Assembly (NCBI RefSeq): GCF_039535235.1
Contig: NZ_BAAAWU010000001.1
Location: 4,340,001-4,404,000 of the forward strand
DNA from: Streptomyces roseoviridis
GTDB taxonomy: Bacteria > Actinomycetota > Actinomycetes > Streptomycetales > Streptomycetaceae
DNA: 64,000 nt
Direction of reading: 5' to 3'
A model generated the notes under the pieces. It saw only the letters and a program-made list of their open reading frames with translations. It was not told the origin of the DNA and did not search any database. Made by a program: the position numbers and the translations under genes. Positions 1 to 10,526 of this stretch are shown one piece after another; position 1 is the stretch's first letter, and every line of letters starts with the position of its first letter.

Positions 1-595
1 GGGGTCCCGCCGGCCAGGATCCGGGTGTACGCGCCCGGCACCGCGTCGAACTTCGCCCGCTCCGCGGCCCGGACGACGACGTGCTTCACCCGGGCCCGCT
101 CGATCCGGTCGCGCAGGTCCACCGGCCCGAGCTGCGGGGGCGCCGGGGTGAGGACGGCCCCCAGCTTCATCGCCGCGAGGGCGGTCTCCCACAGCTCCAC
201 CTGGTTGCCGAGCATGACGAGGATCCGGTCACCGGCCCGGACCCCCCGGGCGCGCAGCCAGCCGGCGAGCCGCGAGGAACGCTCGGAGAGGCGGGCGAAG
301 GAGTGCCGGGACTCGCGGCCGTCCTCCTCCACGACGTGCAGGGCGGTGCGCTCGTTGCCCGCGGCCATCACGTCGAACCAGTCGAGCGCCCAGTTGAAGT
401 GCTCGGGCCGGGGCCAGACGAAACCCTCGTACGCGGCTTCGTAGTCGCCGCGGTGGGCGAGGAGGAAGTCGCGGGCGGCCCGGAAGGCGGCGGTGGCGTC
501 GGACACGGGCCGGGCGGCGGGCGTGGCGGGGGCGGTGGGCGTGGCGGGGGCGCCGGCCGTGTCGGGGGTGGACCCGAGCGCCGTGGCGGAGCCGG

Positions 596-599
<4 letters not shown>
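1..599 (-). CDS. Acyl-CoA synthetase (AMP-forming), N-terminal part, cut by window edge
   Basis: About 199 codons read from an ATG at 599; the 3' part lies outside the window. After an Ala/Thr/Pro-rich leader of about 35 residues the sequence matches the N-terminus of medium-chain (ACSM-like) acyl-CoA synthetases, with motifs such as EGFVWPRPEHFNWALDWFD and MLGNQVELWE. The family activates a carboxylic acid as acyl-AMP and transfers it to CoA. The ATG overlaps the ilvC stop codon (ATGA), so translation is probably coupled to the branched-chain genes. That context suggests a short or branched acid as substrate. The catalytic AMP-binding motifs lie in the missing part, so substrate and activity cannot be judged. 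Confidence 0.8.
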
Positions 600-1603
<1,004 letters not shown>

Positions 1604-2216
1604 GGGGATTCTCCTTGGTTCGGGAAGGGGACGGGCGGACGGGACGGAGCGGGGGAGGGGTACGAGGCGGCGGGGGAGGGGGCCGCGTGCGAGGGGGCGC
1701 TCAGGGTGTCGGGGCCGCGGCCGATGGCGACGGTGCCGGACTGGACGAGCTCGGTGATGCCGAACGGGCCGAGCATGGCGAGCAGCGCGTCGAGCTTGTC
1801 GCGGGTGCCGGTGGCCTCGATGGTGACCGCCTGCGGCGAGACGTCCACGATCCGGGCGCGGAAGAGCTTCACGAGGTCGACGACCTGGGAACGGGTGTCG
1901 TGGCAGGCACGCACCTTCACCAGGACGAGCTCGCGGCGGATCGCGGCGGCGGGCTCGAGTTCGGCGACCTTCAGGACGTTGACCAGCTTGCCGATCTGCC
2001 GGACGACCTGGGTCAGCGGGCAGACGTCCGCGTCCACGACGATCGTGATGCGGGAGACGGCGGGGTCCTGCGTCGTCCCCTCGGAGACCGAGTCGATGGT
2101 GAAGCCGCGGCGGGCGAAGAGGGACGTGGTGCGGGCGAGGACGCCCGGCTTGTTCTCGACGAGGACCGAGAGCGTGTGCGTGGTCATGATGGTTTCCCTT
2201 TCTCTCCGTCTTCGGG

Positions 2217-4088
2217 TCAGTCGTCTTCGCCGTCGCCGAAGTCGGGGCGGACGCCCCGGGCGGCCATGACCTCGTCGTTGGAGGTGCCGGCGGCGGCCAT
2301 CGGCCAGACCTGGGCGTCCTCGTGGACGATGAAATCGATCACGACCGGACGGTCGTTGATCGCGTTGGCCTCGGCGATGACCTTGTCCAGGTCCGCCGGG
2401 TCCTCACACCGCAGGGCGACACACCCCATGGCCTCGGACAGCTTCACGAAGTCCGGGATGCGGGTGCCCCGCGCCTGCGGGTTGACGTCGTCCGGGCCGG
2501 AGTGCAGCACGGTGTTGGAGTAGCGCTGGTTGTAGAACAGGGTCTGCCACTGGCGGACCATGCCGAGGGCGCCGTTGTTGATGATGGCGACCTTGATCGG
2601 GATGTTGTTCAGCGCGCAGGTGACCAGCTCCTGGTTGGTCATCTGGAAGCAGCCGTCGCCGTCGATCGCCCAGACCGTGCGGTCGGGCATGCCGGCCTTG
2701 GCGCCCATGGCGGCCGGGACCGCGTAGCCCATGGTTCCGGCGCCGCCGGAGTTGAGCCAGGTGGCGGGCTGCTCGTAGTCGATGAAGTGGGCGGCCCACA
2801 TCTGGTGCTGGCCGACGCCGGCGGCGAAGATCGTGCCCTCGGGCGCGAGCTTGCCGATGCGCTGGATGACCTGCTGCGGCGAGAGGCTGCCGTCCTCCGG
2901 CAGGTCGTAGCCGAGCGGGTAGGTCTCCCGCCACCGGTTGAGGTCGCTCCACCAGGCGGTGTAGTCGCCCGTGTTGCCCTCGGTGTGCTCGGCCTGGACC
3001 GCCTGCACCAGGTCGGCGATCACCTCACGCGCGTCACCCACGATCGGAACGTCTGCGGCGCGGTTCTTGCCGATCTCCGCCGGGTCGATGTCCGCGTGGA
3101 CGATCTTGGCGTACGGGGCGAAGCTGTCCAGCTTGCCGGTGACGCGGTCGTCGAAGCGGGCTCCGAGGGCGACGATCAGGTCGGCCTTCTGCAGCGCGGT
3201 GACAGCCGTGACCGCACCGTGCATACCCGGCATCCCCACATGCAGCGGATGACTGTCCGGGAACGCGCCCAGGGCCATCAGAGTGGTGGTGACCGGAGCG
3301 CCGGTGAGCTCCGCCAGCACCTTCAGCTCGGCGGTGGCGCCGGCCTTCAGGACGCCGCCGCCGACGTACAGGACGGGCCGCTTGGCGGCGGTGATCAGCT
3401 TGGCCGCCTCGCGGATCTGCTTGGCGTGCGGCTTGGTGACCGGGCGGTAGCCGGGCAGGTCGGTCTGCGGCGGCCAGCTGAAGGTGGTCTTCGCCTGCAA
3501 CGCGTCCTTGGCGATGTCGACCAGGACCGGGCCGGGGCGGCCGGTGGAGGCGATGTGGAACGCCTCGGCGATCGTCCGCGGGATGTCCTCGGCCTTGGTG
3601 ACCAGGAAGTTGTGCTTGGTGATCGGCATGGTGATGCCGCAGATGTCCGCCTCCTGGAAGGCGTCCGTGCCGATCGCCTTGGAGGCGACCTGGCCGGTGA
3701 TCGCGACCAGCGGCACGGAGTCCATGTGCGCGTCCGCGATCGGCGTCACCAGGTTCGTCGCACCCGGACCCGACGTCGCCATACACACACCCACCCTGCC
3801 GGTGGCCTGCGCATAACCCGTCGCGGCATGCCCCGCACCCTGCTCATGGCGCACCAGGATGTGCCGCACCCGCTTCGAGTCCATCATCGGGTCGTACGCC
3901 GGAAGGATCGCCCCACCCGGAATACCGAAGACGGTGTCCGCCCCCACCTCCTCCAGAGAACGGATGAGGGACTGCGCACCCGTCACGTGCTCGACGGGGA
4001 CGGGAGCGGTCGATCGTCCTTGCGGCCGGGGCGCGGAGGCGGTGGGCAACCGCTCGGCCCTCGTGCTGTGGTGCACGGCGTTCGTCAT
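2217..4088 (-). CDS. ilvB: Acetolactate synthase large catalytic subunit
   Basis: 623 residues from the ATG at 4088 (MTNAVHHS). This start was preferred to an in-frame TTG at 4139 because the conserved region begins about 30 residues later at VTGAQSLIRSLEEVGADTVF. The TPP-activating glutamate is in VRHEQGAGHAATGYA. The TPP/Mg motif is GDGCFQMTNQELVTCALNN. It condenses pyruvate with pyruvate or 2-oxobutyrate, with FAD as structural cofactor. It lies 56 bases after the E2 gene and leads the ilvB-ilvN-ilvC run. No leader peptide or T-box type attenuator was recognised upstream. Confidence 0.95.
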   Translation of the reverse strand: MTNAVHHSTRAERLPTASAPRPQGRSTAPVPVEHVTGAQSLIRSLEEVGADTVFGIPGGAILPAYDPMMDSKRVRHILVRHEQGAGHAATGYAQATGRVGVCMATSGPGATNLVTPIADAHMDSVPLVAITGQVASKAIGTDAFQEADICGITMPITKHNFLVTKAEDIPRTIAEAFHIASTGRPGPVLVDIAKDALQAKTTFSWPPQTDLPGYRPVTKPHAKQIREAAKLITAAKRPVLYVGGGVLKAGATAELKVLAELTGAPVTTTLMALGAFPDSHPLHVGMPGMHGAVTAVTALQKADLIVALGARFDDRVTGKLDSFAPYAKIVHADIDPAEIGKNRAADVPIVGDAREVIADLVQAVQAEHTEGNTGDYTAWWSDLNRWRETYPLGYDLPEDGSLSPQQVIQRIGKLAPEGTIFAAGVGQHQMWAAHFIDYEQPATWLNSGGAGTMGYAVPAAMGAKAGMPDRTVWAIDGDGCFQMTNQELVTCALNNIPIKVAIINNGALGMVRQWQTLFYNQRYSNTVLHSGPDDVNPQARGTRIPDFVKLSEAMGCVALRCEDPADLDKVIAEANAINDRPVVIDFIVHEDAQVWPMAAAGTSNDEVMAARGVRPDFGDGEDD

Positions 4089-4144
4089 GTGAATCGAATC
4101 CCCACTGCCGGTGGAAGAGTTGCTGGCATGTCGGCGCAAGGCCC

Positions 4145-5599
4145 TCAGCTCCAGGTCAGAAACCGCTTGGGCCGTTCGAGGAGCGCGGCCACGTCGGCGA
4201 GGACCCGGGATCCCAGCTCGCCGTCCACCAGACGGTGGTCGAAGGACAGGGCGAGGGTCGTGACCTGGCGGAGCCTCACCTTTCCCCGGTGCGCCCAGGG
4301 CCGGGGCCCGATGGCGCCGACGGCGAGGATCGCCGCCTCCCCGGGGTTGAGGATCGGGGTGCCGGTGTCGACGCCGAAGACGCCGACGTTGGTGATGGTC
4401 ACGGTGCCGTCGGCCATGGCCGAGGGCGGGGTCCTGCCCGCCTTGGCGGCCGCCACGAGCTCGCCGAGGTCGCCGGCGAGGCGGGGGAGCGTCTTGAGGT
4501 GGGCGTCCTTGATGTTCGGCACGACGAGGCCGCGCGGGGTGGCCGCGGCGATGCCCAGGTTGACGTAGTGCTTGAGCACGATCTCCTGGTTGACCTCGTC
4601 CCAGGACGCGTTGATCTCGGGGTGGCGCTTGATCGCGACGAGCAGGGCCCTCGCGACGAGGAGGAGCGGGGTCACGCGGAGACCGGCCATGTCGGGGTCG
4701 GCCTTCAGCTCCTCGACGAGCTTCATCGTGCGCGTCACGTCGACCGTCACGAACTCGGTGACGTGCGGGGCGGAGAAGGCGCTCGCCACCATGGCCCGGG
4801 CCGTGGCCCGCCGAACGCCCTTCACGGGGACACGGGTCACCCGGGCGTCACCGGAGGGCTGCGGGCCGGGAGCCGGGCCGGGAGCCGGGCCGGATCCCGG
4901 TGCCGGGGTTGCCGGGGCCGGGGAGGGGGCCGCGACCGGGGCGGGCTCCGGGGCGGTGAACTCCGGCTCCGGGGCCGCCGCGCGGTGGACGTCCTCGCGG
5001 CTGATGATCCCGCCCGCGCCGGACGGAGTCACCGACGCCAGGTCGACGCCGAGGTCCTTGGCCAGCTTGCGTACGGGCGGCTTGGCCAGCGGCCGCGCCT
5101 GCGGGACCGGCACCGGCACCGGCACCGGTATCGACGCTGACACCAGCACTGGTACCGGTGCCGGCGCCGGTGCGGCGGCGGAGACGGCCGCGCCGGTGGC
5201 GCCGACCTGGGCGCGCGGGCGGCGGCGGGTCGGGCCCTCGGAGACGCCGTAGCCGACGAGGACCGGCTGCCGTGCGGGAGCGGCGGGGGGCGCGGCTCCT
5301 GCGGGAGCCGCGGCGGCCGTCGGGGCCGGGGCGGGCGCGGGAGCCGCGGCGGCCGTCGCCACGGTGATGATGACCGCGCCGACGTCGACCGTCGTCCCCT
5401 CGGGGAACCGCAGCTCGTGGACGGTGCCGTCGAACGGGATCGGCAGCTCCACGGCCGCCTTCGCCGTCTCGACCTCGCACACGACCTGGCCGTCGGTGAC
5501 GGTGTCGCCGGGCCGGACGTACCAGGTCAGGATCTCGGCCTCGGTGAGGCCCTCGCCCACGTCGGGCATCGTGAACTCGCGGACGTGCTGTTCGGTCAC
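4145..5599 (-). CDS. Branched-chain 2-oxoacid dehydrogenase E2 (lipoyl acyltransferase)
   Basis: 484 residues from a GTG start. The lipoyl domain occupies residues 8-80 with the lipoylated lysine in VETAKAAVELP. A long Ala/Pro linker with short GC-rich DNA repeats follows, then an E3-binding domain (PVRKLAKDLGVDLASVTPSG) and the catalytic acyltransferase domain ending in SFDHRLVDGELGSR. It transfers the acyl group from E1 to CoA. It is encoded just after E1-beta and E1-alpha. No E3 (dihydrolipoyl dehydrogenase) gene is present, so a housekeeping E3 is presumably shared. A pyruvate-type complex is less likely given the adjacent ilv genes. Confidence 0.9.
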   Translation of the reverse strand: MTEQHVREFTMPDVGEGLTEAEILTWYVRPGDTVTDGQVVCEVETAKAAVELPIPFDGTVHELRFPEGTTVDVGAVIITVATAAAAPAPAPAPTAAAAPAGAAPPAAPARQPVLVGYGVSEGPTRRRPRAQVGATGAAVSAAAPAPAPVPVLVSASIPVPVPVPVPQARPLAKPPVRKLAKDLGVDLASVTPSGAGGIISREDVHRAAAPEPEFTAPEPAPVAAPSPAPATPAPGSGPAPGPAPGPQPSGDARVTRVPVKGVRRATARAMVASAFSAPHVTEFVTVDVTRTMKLVEELKADPDMAGLRVTPLLLVARALLVAIKRHPEINASWDEVNQEIVLKHYVNLGIAAATPRGLVVPNIKDAHLKTLPRLAGDLGELVAAAKAGRTPPSAMADGTVTITNVGVFGVDTGTPILNPGEAAILAVGAIGPRPWAHRGKVRLRQVTTLALSFDHRLVDGELGSRVLADVAALLERPKRFLTWS

Positions 5600-5610
5600 G
5601 GGTGCTCTCC

Positions 5611-6633
5611 TCAGTACGCCAGCGAGCGGTCGACGGCGTCGAGCACACGGTCGAGATCGGGCAGGTACCGCTCCTCCAGGCGGGCCGGCGGATACGGCGC
5701 GTGGTAGCCGCCCACCCGGAGCACCGGGGCCTCCAGGTGGTGGAAGCAGCGCTCGGTGATGCGGGCGGCGATCTCCGCGCCGGAGCCGAAGAAGACCGGG
5801 GCCTCGTGGACGACGACGAGCCGGCCGGTCTTCTCCACCGAGGTCTGGATGGTGTCGAAGTCGATCGGGGAGACCGACCGCAGGTCGACCACCTCCAGGC
5901 TGCGGCCCTCGCGCTCCGCCTCGGCGGCGCTGTCCAGACAGGTCCGCACGGCCGGCCCGTACGCGAGGAGCGTGGCGTCCCGGCCCTCGCGGACCACGTG
6001 GGCGCGGTGCGGGTCGCCGGGGGCGGTCTCCGTGTCGACGGCACCCTTCTCGTAGTAGCGGCGCTTGGGCTCGAAGAAGATGACCGGGTCGTCGGAGGCG
6101 ATCGCCTGCCGCAGCATCCAGTACGCGTCGGAGGCGTTCGACGGGGAAACGATCCGCAGCCCGGCGACGTGCGCGAAGAGGGCCTCGGGGGACTCCGAGT
6201 GGTGCTCGACGGCGCCGATGCCGCCGCCGTAGGGGATCCGGATGACGACGGGGAGCTTGATCCGGCCCAGGGAGCGGGCGTGCATCTTCGCGAGCTGGGT
6301 GACGATCTGGTCGTAGCCGGGGAAGACGAAGCCGTCGAACTGGATCTCCACGACCGGGCGGTAGCCGCGCAGCGCGAGACCGATGGCGGTGCCCACGATG
6401 CCGGACTCGGCGAGCGGGGTGTCCATCACCCGGCTCTCGCCGAAGTCCTTCTGCAGGCCGTCGGTGATCCGGAAGACTCCGCCGAGCCTGCCGACGTCCT
6501 CGCCCATGATCAGGACCTTGGGGTCCTGCTCCATCGCGGCGCGCAGCGCCTCGTTGAGGGCCCGGCCGAGCGGCAGGGTCCGTGTCGCGGGCCGCACCCC
6601 GTCCGCCGCGGGCGCGACCGTGACGGTCGTCAT
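5611..6633 (-). CDS. 2-Oxoacid dehydrogenase E1 component, beta subunit
   Basis: 340 residues, typical for E1-beta of branched-chain complexes. Family motifs include LIMGEDVGRLGGVFRITDGL near residue 45 and PYGGGIGAVEHHSESPEALF near residue 130. The C-terminus carries the transketolase C-terminal fold. With E1-alpha it forms the TPP-dependent decarboxylase that acts on 2-oxoisovalerate and related acids and passes the acyl group to the lipoyl arm of E2. E1-alpha ends 1 base before this gene starts, indicating coupled expression of the two subunits. Confidence 0.92.
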   Translation of the reverse strand: MTTVTVAPAADGVRPATRTLPLGRALNEALRAAMEQDPKVLIMGEDVGRLGGVFRITDGLQKDFGESRVMDTPLAESGIVGTAIGLALRGYRPVVEIQFDGFVFPGYDQIVTQLAKMHARSLGRIKLPVVIRIPYGGGIGAVEHHSESPEALFAHVAGLRIVSPSNASDAYWMLRQAIASDDPVIFFEPKRRYYEKGAVDTETAPGDPHRAHVVREGRDATLLAYGPAVRTCLDSAAEAEREGRSLEVVDLRSVSPIDFDTIQTSVEKTGRLVVVHEAPVFFGSGAEIAARITERCFHHLEAPVLRVGGYHAPYPPARLEERYLPDLDRVLDAVDRSLAY

Positions 6634-6634
6634 C

Positions 6635-7708
6635 TCAGTTCCCTCCTGTCACGGCGAAGTTCGCCTCGTAGCGGCGGAACGCCTCGCGCTCCTCGTCGAC
6701 CAGCGCGTGCGGGTCGGCGTAGACGTGCCGGAAGATCGCCTCGGCGTCGGGGGCGGGCATGGAGCGCACCCGTGCGCGCAGGTGCTGCGCCAGTTCGCCG
6801 GCCTCCTGGTCGACGGCGTCGAAGTACGACGGGTCGGCGGCGCCGAGGTCGAGCAGATGGGCCTTGAGGCGGGCGATCGGGTCGCGGCCCGCCCACTCCT
6901 CGACCTCGGCGGAGTCCCGGTACTTGGTGGGGTCGTCGGAGGTGGTGTGGGCGCCCATGCGGTACGTGTACGCCTCGACGAGCATGGGTCCCTCGCCGCG
7001 GCGGGCGCGCTCCAGGGCCGCCTTCGTCACGGCGAGGCAGGCGAGGACGTCGTTGCCGTCGACGCGGACGCCGGGGAAGCCGAAGCCGTCGGCCCGCCGG
7101 TGGATCGGGACGCGGGTCTGCCGCTCGGTGGGCTCGGAGATGGCCCACTGGTTGTTCTGGCAGAAGAACACGACGGGGGCGTCGTAGACGGCGGCGAAGT
7201 TGAACGCCTCGCTGACGTCGCCCTGGCTGGTGGCGCCGTCGCCGAAGTACGCGATCACGGCGGTCTCGGCGCCGTCCTTGGCGACGCCCATGGCGTAGCC
7301 GGTGGCGTGCAGGGTCTGGGAGCCGATGACCAGGGTGTAGAGGTGGAAGCCGTGGTCGGTGGGGTCCCAGCCGCCGTTGTTGACGCCGCGGAACATGGCG
7401 AGCAGGTTCAGCGGATCGACGTCCCGGCACAGGGCGACGGCGTGGTCGCGGTAGCTGGGGAAGACGTGGTCGGCGGGGCGCAGGGCGCGGGCGGAGCCGA
7501 CCTGGGCGGCCTCCTGGCCGAGCAGGGACGGCCACAGGCCGAGCTCTCCCTGGCGCTGGAGGGTGACGCCCTCCCCGTCGACCCGGCGGGCGAGGACCAT
7601 GTCGCGGTAGAGGCCGCGCAGTTCCTCGTGGCTGAGGTCGATGTCGTAGTCGGGGTGCCGGACGCGCCGGCCGTCGGGGGTGAGCAGCTGGACGGCGTCG
7701 GTGCTCAC
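6635..7708 (-). CDS. 2-Oxoacid dehydrogenase E1 component, alpha subunit
   Basis: 357 residues from the GTG at 7708 (VSTDAVQLL). This start overlaps the acyltransferase stop as GTGA and has AAGGGG just upstream. The TPP-binding motif GDGATSQGD...NNQWAIS is at about residues 165-205. The phosphorylation-loop region YRMGAHTTSDDPTKYR is characteristic of branched-chain rather than pyruvate E1-alpha. With E1-beta it decarboxylates branched 2-oxoacids. A longer frame continues upstream but is only read-through in the wrong frame of the neighbouring genes. Confidence 0.92.
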   Translation of the reverse strand: MSTDAVQLLTPDGRRVRHPDYDIDLSHEELRGLYRDMVLARRVDGEGVTLQRQGELGLWPSLLGQEAAQVGSARALRPADHVFPSYRDHAVALCRDVDPLNLLAMFRGVNNGGWDPTDHGFHLYTLVIGSQTLHATGYAMGVAKDGAETAVIAYFGDGATSQGDVSEAFNFAAVYDAPVVFFCQNNQWAISEPTERQTRVPIHRRADGFGFPGVRVDGNDVLACLAVTKAALERARRGEGPMLVEAYTYRMGAHTTSDDPTKYRDSAEVEEWAGRDPIARLKAHLLDLGAADPSYFDAVDQEAGELAQHLRARVRSMPAPDAEAIFRHVYADPHALVDEEREAFRRYEANFAVTGGN

Positions 7709-9180
7709 AGCCCCTTCCCTCCGTCGGCACCGGCGGAGGCCGGGGCGGTCGTGGCGGCAGCGGGGGCGGTCGTGGCGGCAGCGGAGGCGGTCGCGGCGGC
7801 CATGAGCGGCGCGGTCGCGGCGGGAGCCTGCCCGGTCGCCGTCACCGTCTCGGTCGCGGTCGCGGTGGTGGCCCCGGTTCCGGTCGCGGTCTCCGCGGCG
7901 GCGCGGGAGGCCGCGACCTTCGCGGCGGCCGCGGCCCGGGCGGCCTTCGCGGCCTCGGCGGCCTCCCGGTCCTTGCGGGAGCGGGACCAGCGGCGGGTGA
8001 GCGGGACCTCGACCCAGGAGTAGAGCGCCCAGGCGAGGAGGACGGAGACGACGAGCTCGCCGAGGAGGACGCCGAGGGCGGCCGGGGTGCCGAAGAGCCG
8101 GTCGCCCAGGAGGTGGCGGGTGTACTCCAGGACCGTGAAGTGCACCAGGTAGAAGGCGAAGGAGATCTCGCCGAGCCAGACCATCGGCCGGTTGCGGAAG
8201 ATCGTGAAGCGGTTCTCGTTGTCGGCGAGGGCGCCGGCGGCGATCAGCAGGGCGGCCGGGACGACACAGATGAGGCGGATGCCCCACAGCCACGGCACGT
8301 ACAGGCCGGCGACGTAGGTGACGACGAGCAGCAGGCCCGACCAGGCCATGCCGATGTTGCGCCAGCGGCCGAGGACGACGGCGCGGCCGACCAGCATGCC
8401 GAGGGCGAAGTCGAGGAGCCGGCCCGCGGGCAGGACGTAGGCGAACCAGAAGTAGTTGGCGGACTGGCCGGGCTCGTTGGGGACGACCTCGGTGCCGACG
8501 GGGATGATCGCGTACGTGACGAGCGGGGTCGCGGCGATGAGGGCGATGACGCCGCCGATCCAGTACTTGAGCCGGTGGGCGGGGATCCGCTTGAGGACCA
8601 GGAACAGCGCCGGGAAGGCGAGGTAGAAGAACGCCTCGGCGGACAGCGACCAGCCCACGTTGTTCACGGCGAAGTTGGTGGGGATGTCCGGCACCCAGGA
8701 CTGCAGCATGAACAGGCTCAGGAAGCCCTGGAGCGGCGTGGTGGGAGCGCCGTCGACGCCGTCGACGAGGACCAGGGCGAGGACCCAGGCCACGACGTAC
8801 GGCGGCACGATCTTCGCGAAGCGGCGGCGCCAGAACGACGTGGCGGTGTCGCCCTCGCGGGCGGACCAGATCAGGATGAAGCCGCTCAGCATGAACCAGA
8901 ACGGCATGGTGAGGCCGGCGACCATGGCGAGCGCGTGGTAGATGCCCCGCTCCACGCCCGGGTCGGCGAAGATCCGGATGCTGGCGAACGGCAGGACGGC
9001 GTGGAAGAGGAACACCAGCAGCGCGGCGGGGAAGCGCAGGCCGGTCAGCGTGGGCAGCCGGCCCACGCGGGGCGCGGACGCCTCCGCGGGACGGGCGCCG
9101 TCGGCCGAGGTGCCGCCGGAGGCGCCGCTTCCGATCCCGGTGGCCGGGCCGGTGGGTCTGGTGAGGCTCTCGATGCTCAC
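7705..9180 (-). CDS. Membrane acyltransferase, OafA/AT3 family
   Basis: 491 residues from a GTG start. The segment from about 40 to 390 contains roughly ten hydrophobic helices. The family signature begins LPTLTGLRFPAALLVFLFHA, with the putative catalytic histidine in the first helix, and ends near SFAFYLVHFTVLEY. Members transfer acyl groups onto sugars, natural products or cell-wall components. The last 100 residues form a low-complexity Ala/Thr tail encoded by a 21-bp repeat. Its position beside the 2-oxoacid dehydrogenase suggests it could use isobutyryl- or 2-methylbutyryl-CoA to acylate the final product; this is inference. The acceptor is unknown. Confidence 0.85.
   Translation of the reverse strand: MSIESLTRPTGPATGIGSGASGGTSADGARPAEASAPRVGRLPTLTGLRFPAALLVFLFHAVLPFASIRIFADPGVERGIYHALAMVAGLTMPFWFMLSGFILIWSAREGDTATSFWRRRFAKIVPPYVVAWVLALVLVDGVDGAPTTPLQGFLSLFMLQSWVPDIPTNFAVNNVGWSLSAEAFFYLAFPALFLVLKRIPAHRLKYWIGGVIALIAATPLVTYAIIPVGTEVVPNEPGQSANYFWFAYVLPAGRLLDFALGMLVGRAVVLGRWRNIGMAWSGLLLVVTYVAGLYVPWLWGIRLICVVPAALLIAAGALADNENRFTIFRNRPMVWLGEISFAFYLVHFTVLEYTRHLLGDRLFGTPAALGVLLGELVVSVLLAWALYSWVEVPLTRRWSRSRKDREAAEAAKAARAAAAAKVAASRAAAETATGTGATTATATETVTATGQAPAATAPLMAAATASAAATTAPAAATTAPASAGADGGKGL
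7742..7804. repeat. Tandem 21-bp repeat in the acyltransferase 3' end
   Basis: Two exact copies of GGGGCGGTCGTGGCGGCAGC plus one base, followed by a third degenerate copy. They encode the Ala/Thr/Pro-rich tail of the membrane acyltransferase. The tail follows the last membrane helix and is probably disordered. Copy number may vary between strains. Confidence 0.8.
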
Positions 9181-9420
9181 GGAACTCTCTCTCCTTGGAT
9201 GGATGCGCGGGGAGGGGGGCGCGGGGGGAGGGGGTGCTGGTGAGGGGTGCGGGGGCGTACGGGAGGTACGGGCCGTACGGGGGGTGCGAGATGGCGCATG
9301 GCTGTACTGCCGGGCTGTGCGGGCACGGGGGGTGCGGAACGGTGGGGGGTGCTGGTGGTGCGGACGCCGCGGGGCGGCGCCGGGGGTGCGGGAGGCACGG
9401 GGCGCGCGGGCGCGCGGGCC

Positions 9421-10407
9421 TCAGATGTCCAGGACCAGGCGCTTCGAGGCGCACCGCGAGACGCAGATCATCATGACGTCGCCGGCCTCCTGCTCGGCCG
9501 GGCTGAGCAGGGAGTCCCGGTGGTCCGGGACACCGTCGAGGACACCGGTCTCGCAGGTGCCGCACACGCCCTCGCGGCAGGATGCGTCGACGTAGATCCC
9601 CGCGTCGTCGAGGACGTCGACGATCGACTCGTCGGGGCCGACGGTCACCGTCTGCCCGGAGCGGACGCACTCGACCTCGAAGGAGGTCTCGCCGCCCTCG
9701 GGGGCCGGGGCGGCGACGCCGCTGAACCGTTCGACGTGCAGCCGGTCGGCGATCCCGAGCTCCCGGCACACCTCCAGGGCGCCGTCCATCAGGGCCTGCG
9801 GGCCGCAGCAGTAGACGTGCGCGCCCTCGGGGAGCCGGCCGAGGACCTGGCGGAGGTCCATCCGGCCGCGCTCGTCCTTGGGGTGCAGTTCGACGGTGCC
9901 GGTGCCGGTGCCGGAGCCGGTGTGCGCGGCGAGGGCGGCGAGTTCGTCGCCGAAGGCCATCGACGCGCGGGACCGGCCCGCGTACCAGAGCTGCCAGGGC
10001 TTGCCGCGCAGCTGGGCCTCGCGGGCCTGGGCGAGCAGCGGGGTGACGCCGATCCCGCCCGCGAGGAAGACGTACGAGGCGGCGTCGGCGAGCGCGAAGT
10101 GGTTGCGGGGGCCGCGCACGGTGACGGTGGCGCCGGGGCGCAGCCGGTCGTGGACGAAGGCCGAACCGCCGCGCGAGTCGGGGGCCTTGAGGACGGCGAC
10201 GCGGTAGGCACTGGTCTCCGCGGGGTCTCCGCAGAGGCTGTACTGCCGGACCTGGTCGCCGGCGTACAGGTCGATGTGCGCGCCCGCCGCCCAGTCCGGG
10301 AGCGGTTTGCCGTCGGGGCTGACCAGCTCGACGGACAGGACGTCGTCGGCCTCCCACGTCATCCGGCGTACCAGCAGGTCGAACGGGTTCTCCTCGGTGG
10401 TGCTCAT
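9421..10407 (-). CDS. Phthalate-dioxygenase-reductase type electron transfer protein (FMN, NADH, 2Fe-2S)
   Basis: 328 residues. The N-terminal flavin-binding barrel has the RQYSLCGDP motif at about residue 55. The NAD-binding segment is FLAGGIGVTPLLAQAR. A C-terminal plant-type ferredoxin domain carries cysteines in SCREGVCGTCETG with a later cysteine near the C-terminus. Proteins of this type pass electrons from NADH to Rieske oxygenases or P450s. No Rieske oxygenase or P450 lies in this window, so its partner is either outside the window or not of the usual kind. It is followed downstream by a 240-base GC-rich spacer in which no gene was recognised. Confidence 0.9.
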   Translation of the reverse strand: MSTTEENPFDLLVRRMTWEADDVLSVELVSPDGKPLPDWAAGAHIDLYAGDQVRQYSLCGDPAETSAYRVAVLKAPDSRGGSAFVHDRLRPGATVTVRGPRNHFALADAASYVFLAGGIGVTPLLAQAREAQLRGKPWQLWYAGRSRASMAFGDELAALAAHTGSGTGTGTVELHPKDERGRMDLRQVLGRLPEGAHVYCCGPQALMDGALEVCRELGIADRLHVERFSGVAAPAPEGGETSFEVECVRSGQTVTVGPDESIVDVLDDAGIYVDASCREGVCGTCETGVLDGVPDHRDSLLSPAEQEAGDVMMICVSRCASKRLVLDI

Positions 10408-10526
10408 GCTCGTCCTCCTCACCGGCGTCGGGGGCCGGGGTCGTCGGGGCGGGGCCGGGCTGTGCGGGACCGGCTGTGCGGGGCCGGGGCACGGGCCCCC
10501 TCGCGAGGGGGCCCGGATCGCACGGC

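Noticed and set aside
6635..10492. Very long minus-strand frame of 1285 codons
   Set aside because: Only its last 357 codons are real (E1-alpha). The rest is Arg/Pro-rich out-of-frame reading through the acyltransferase and reductase genes.
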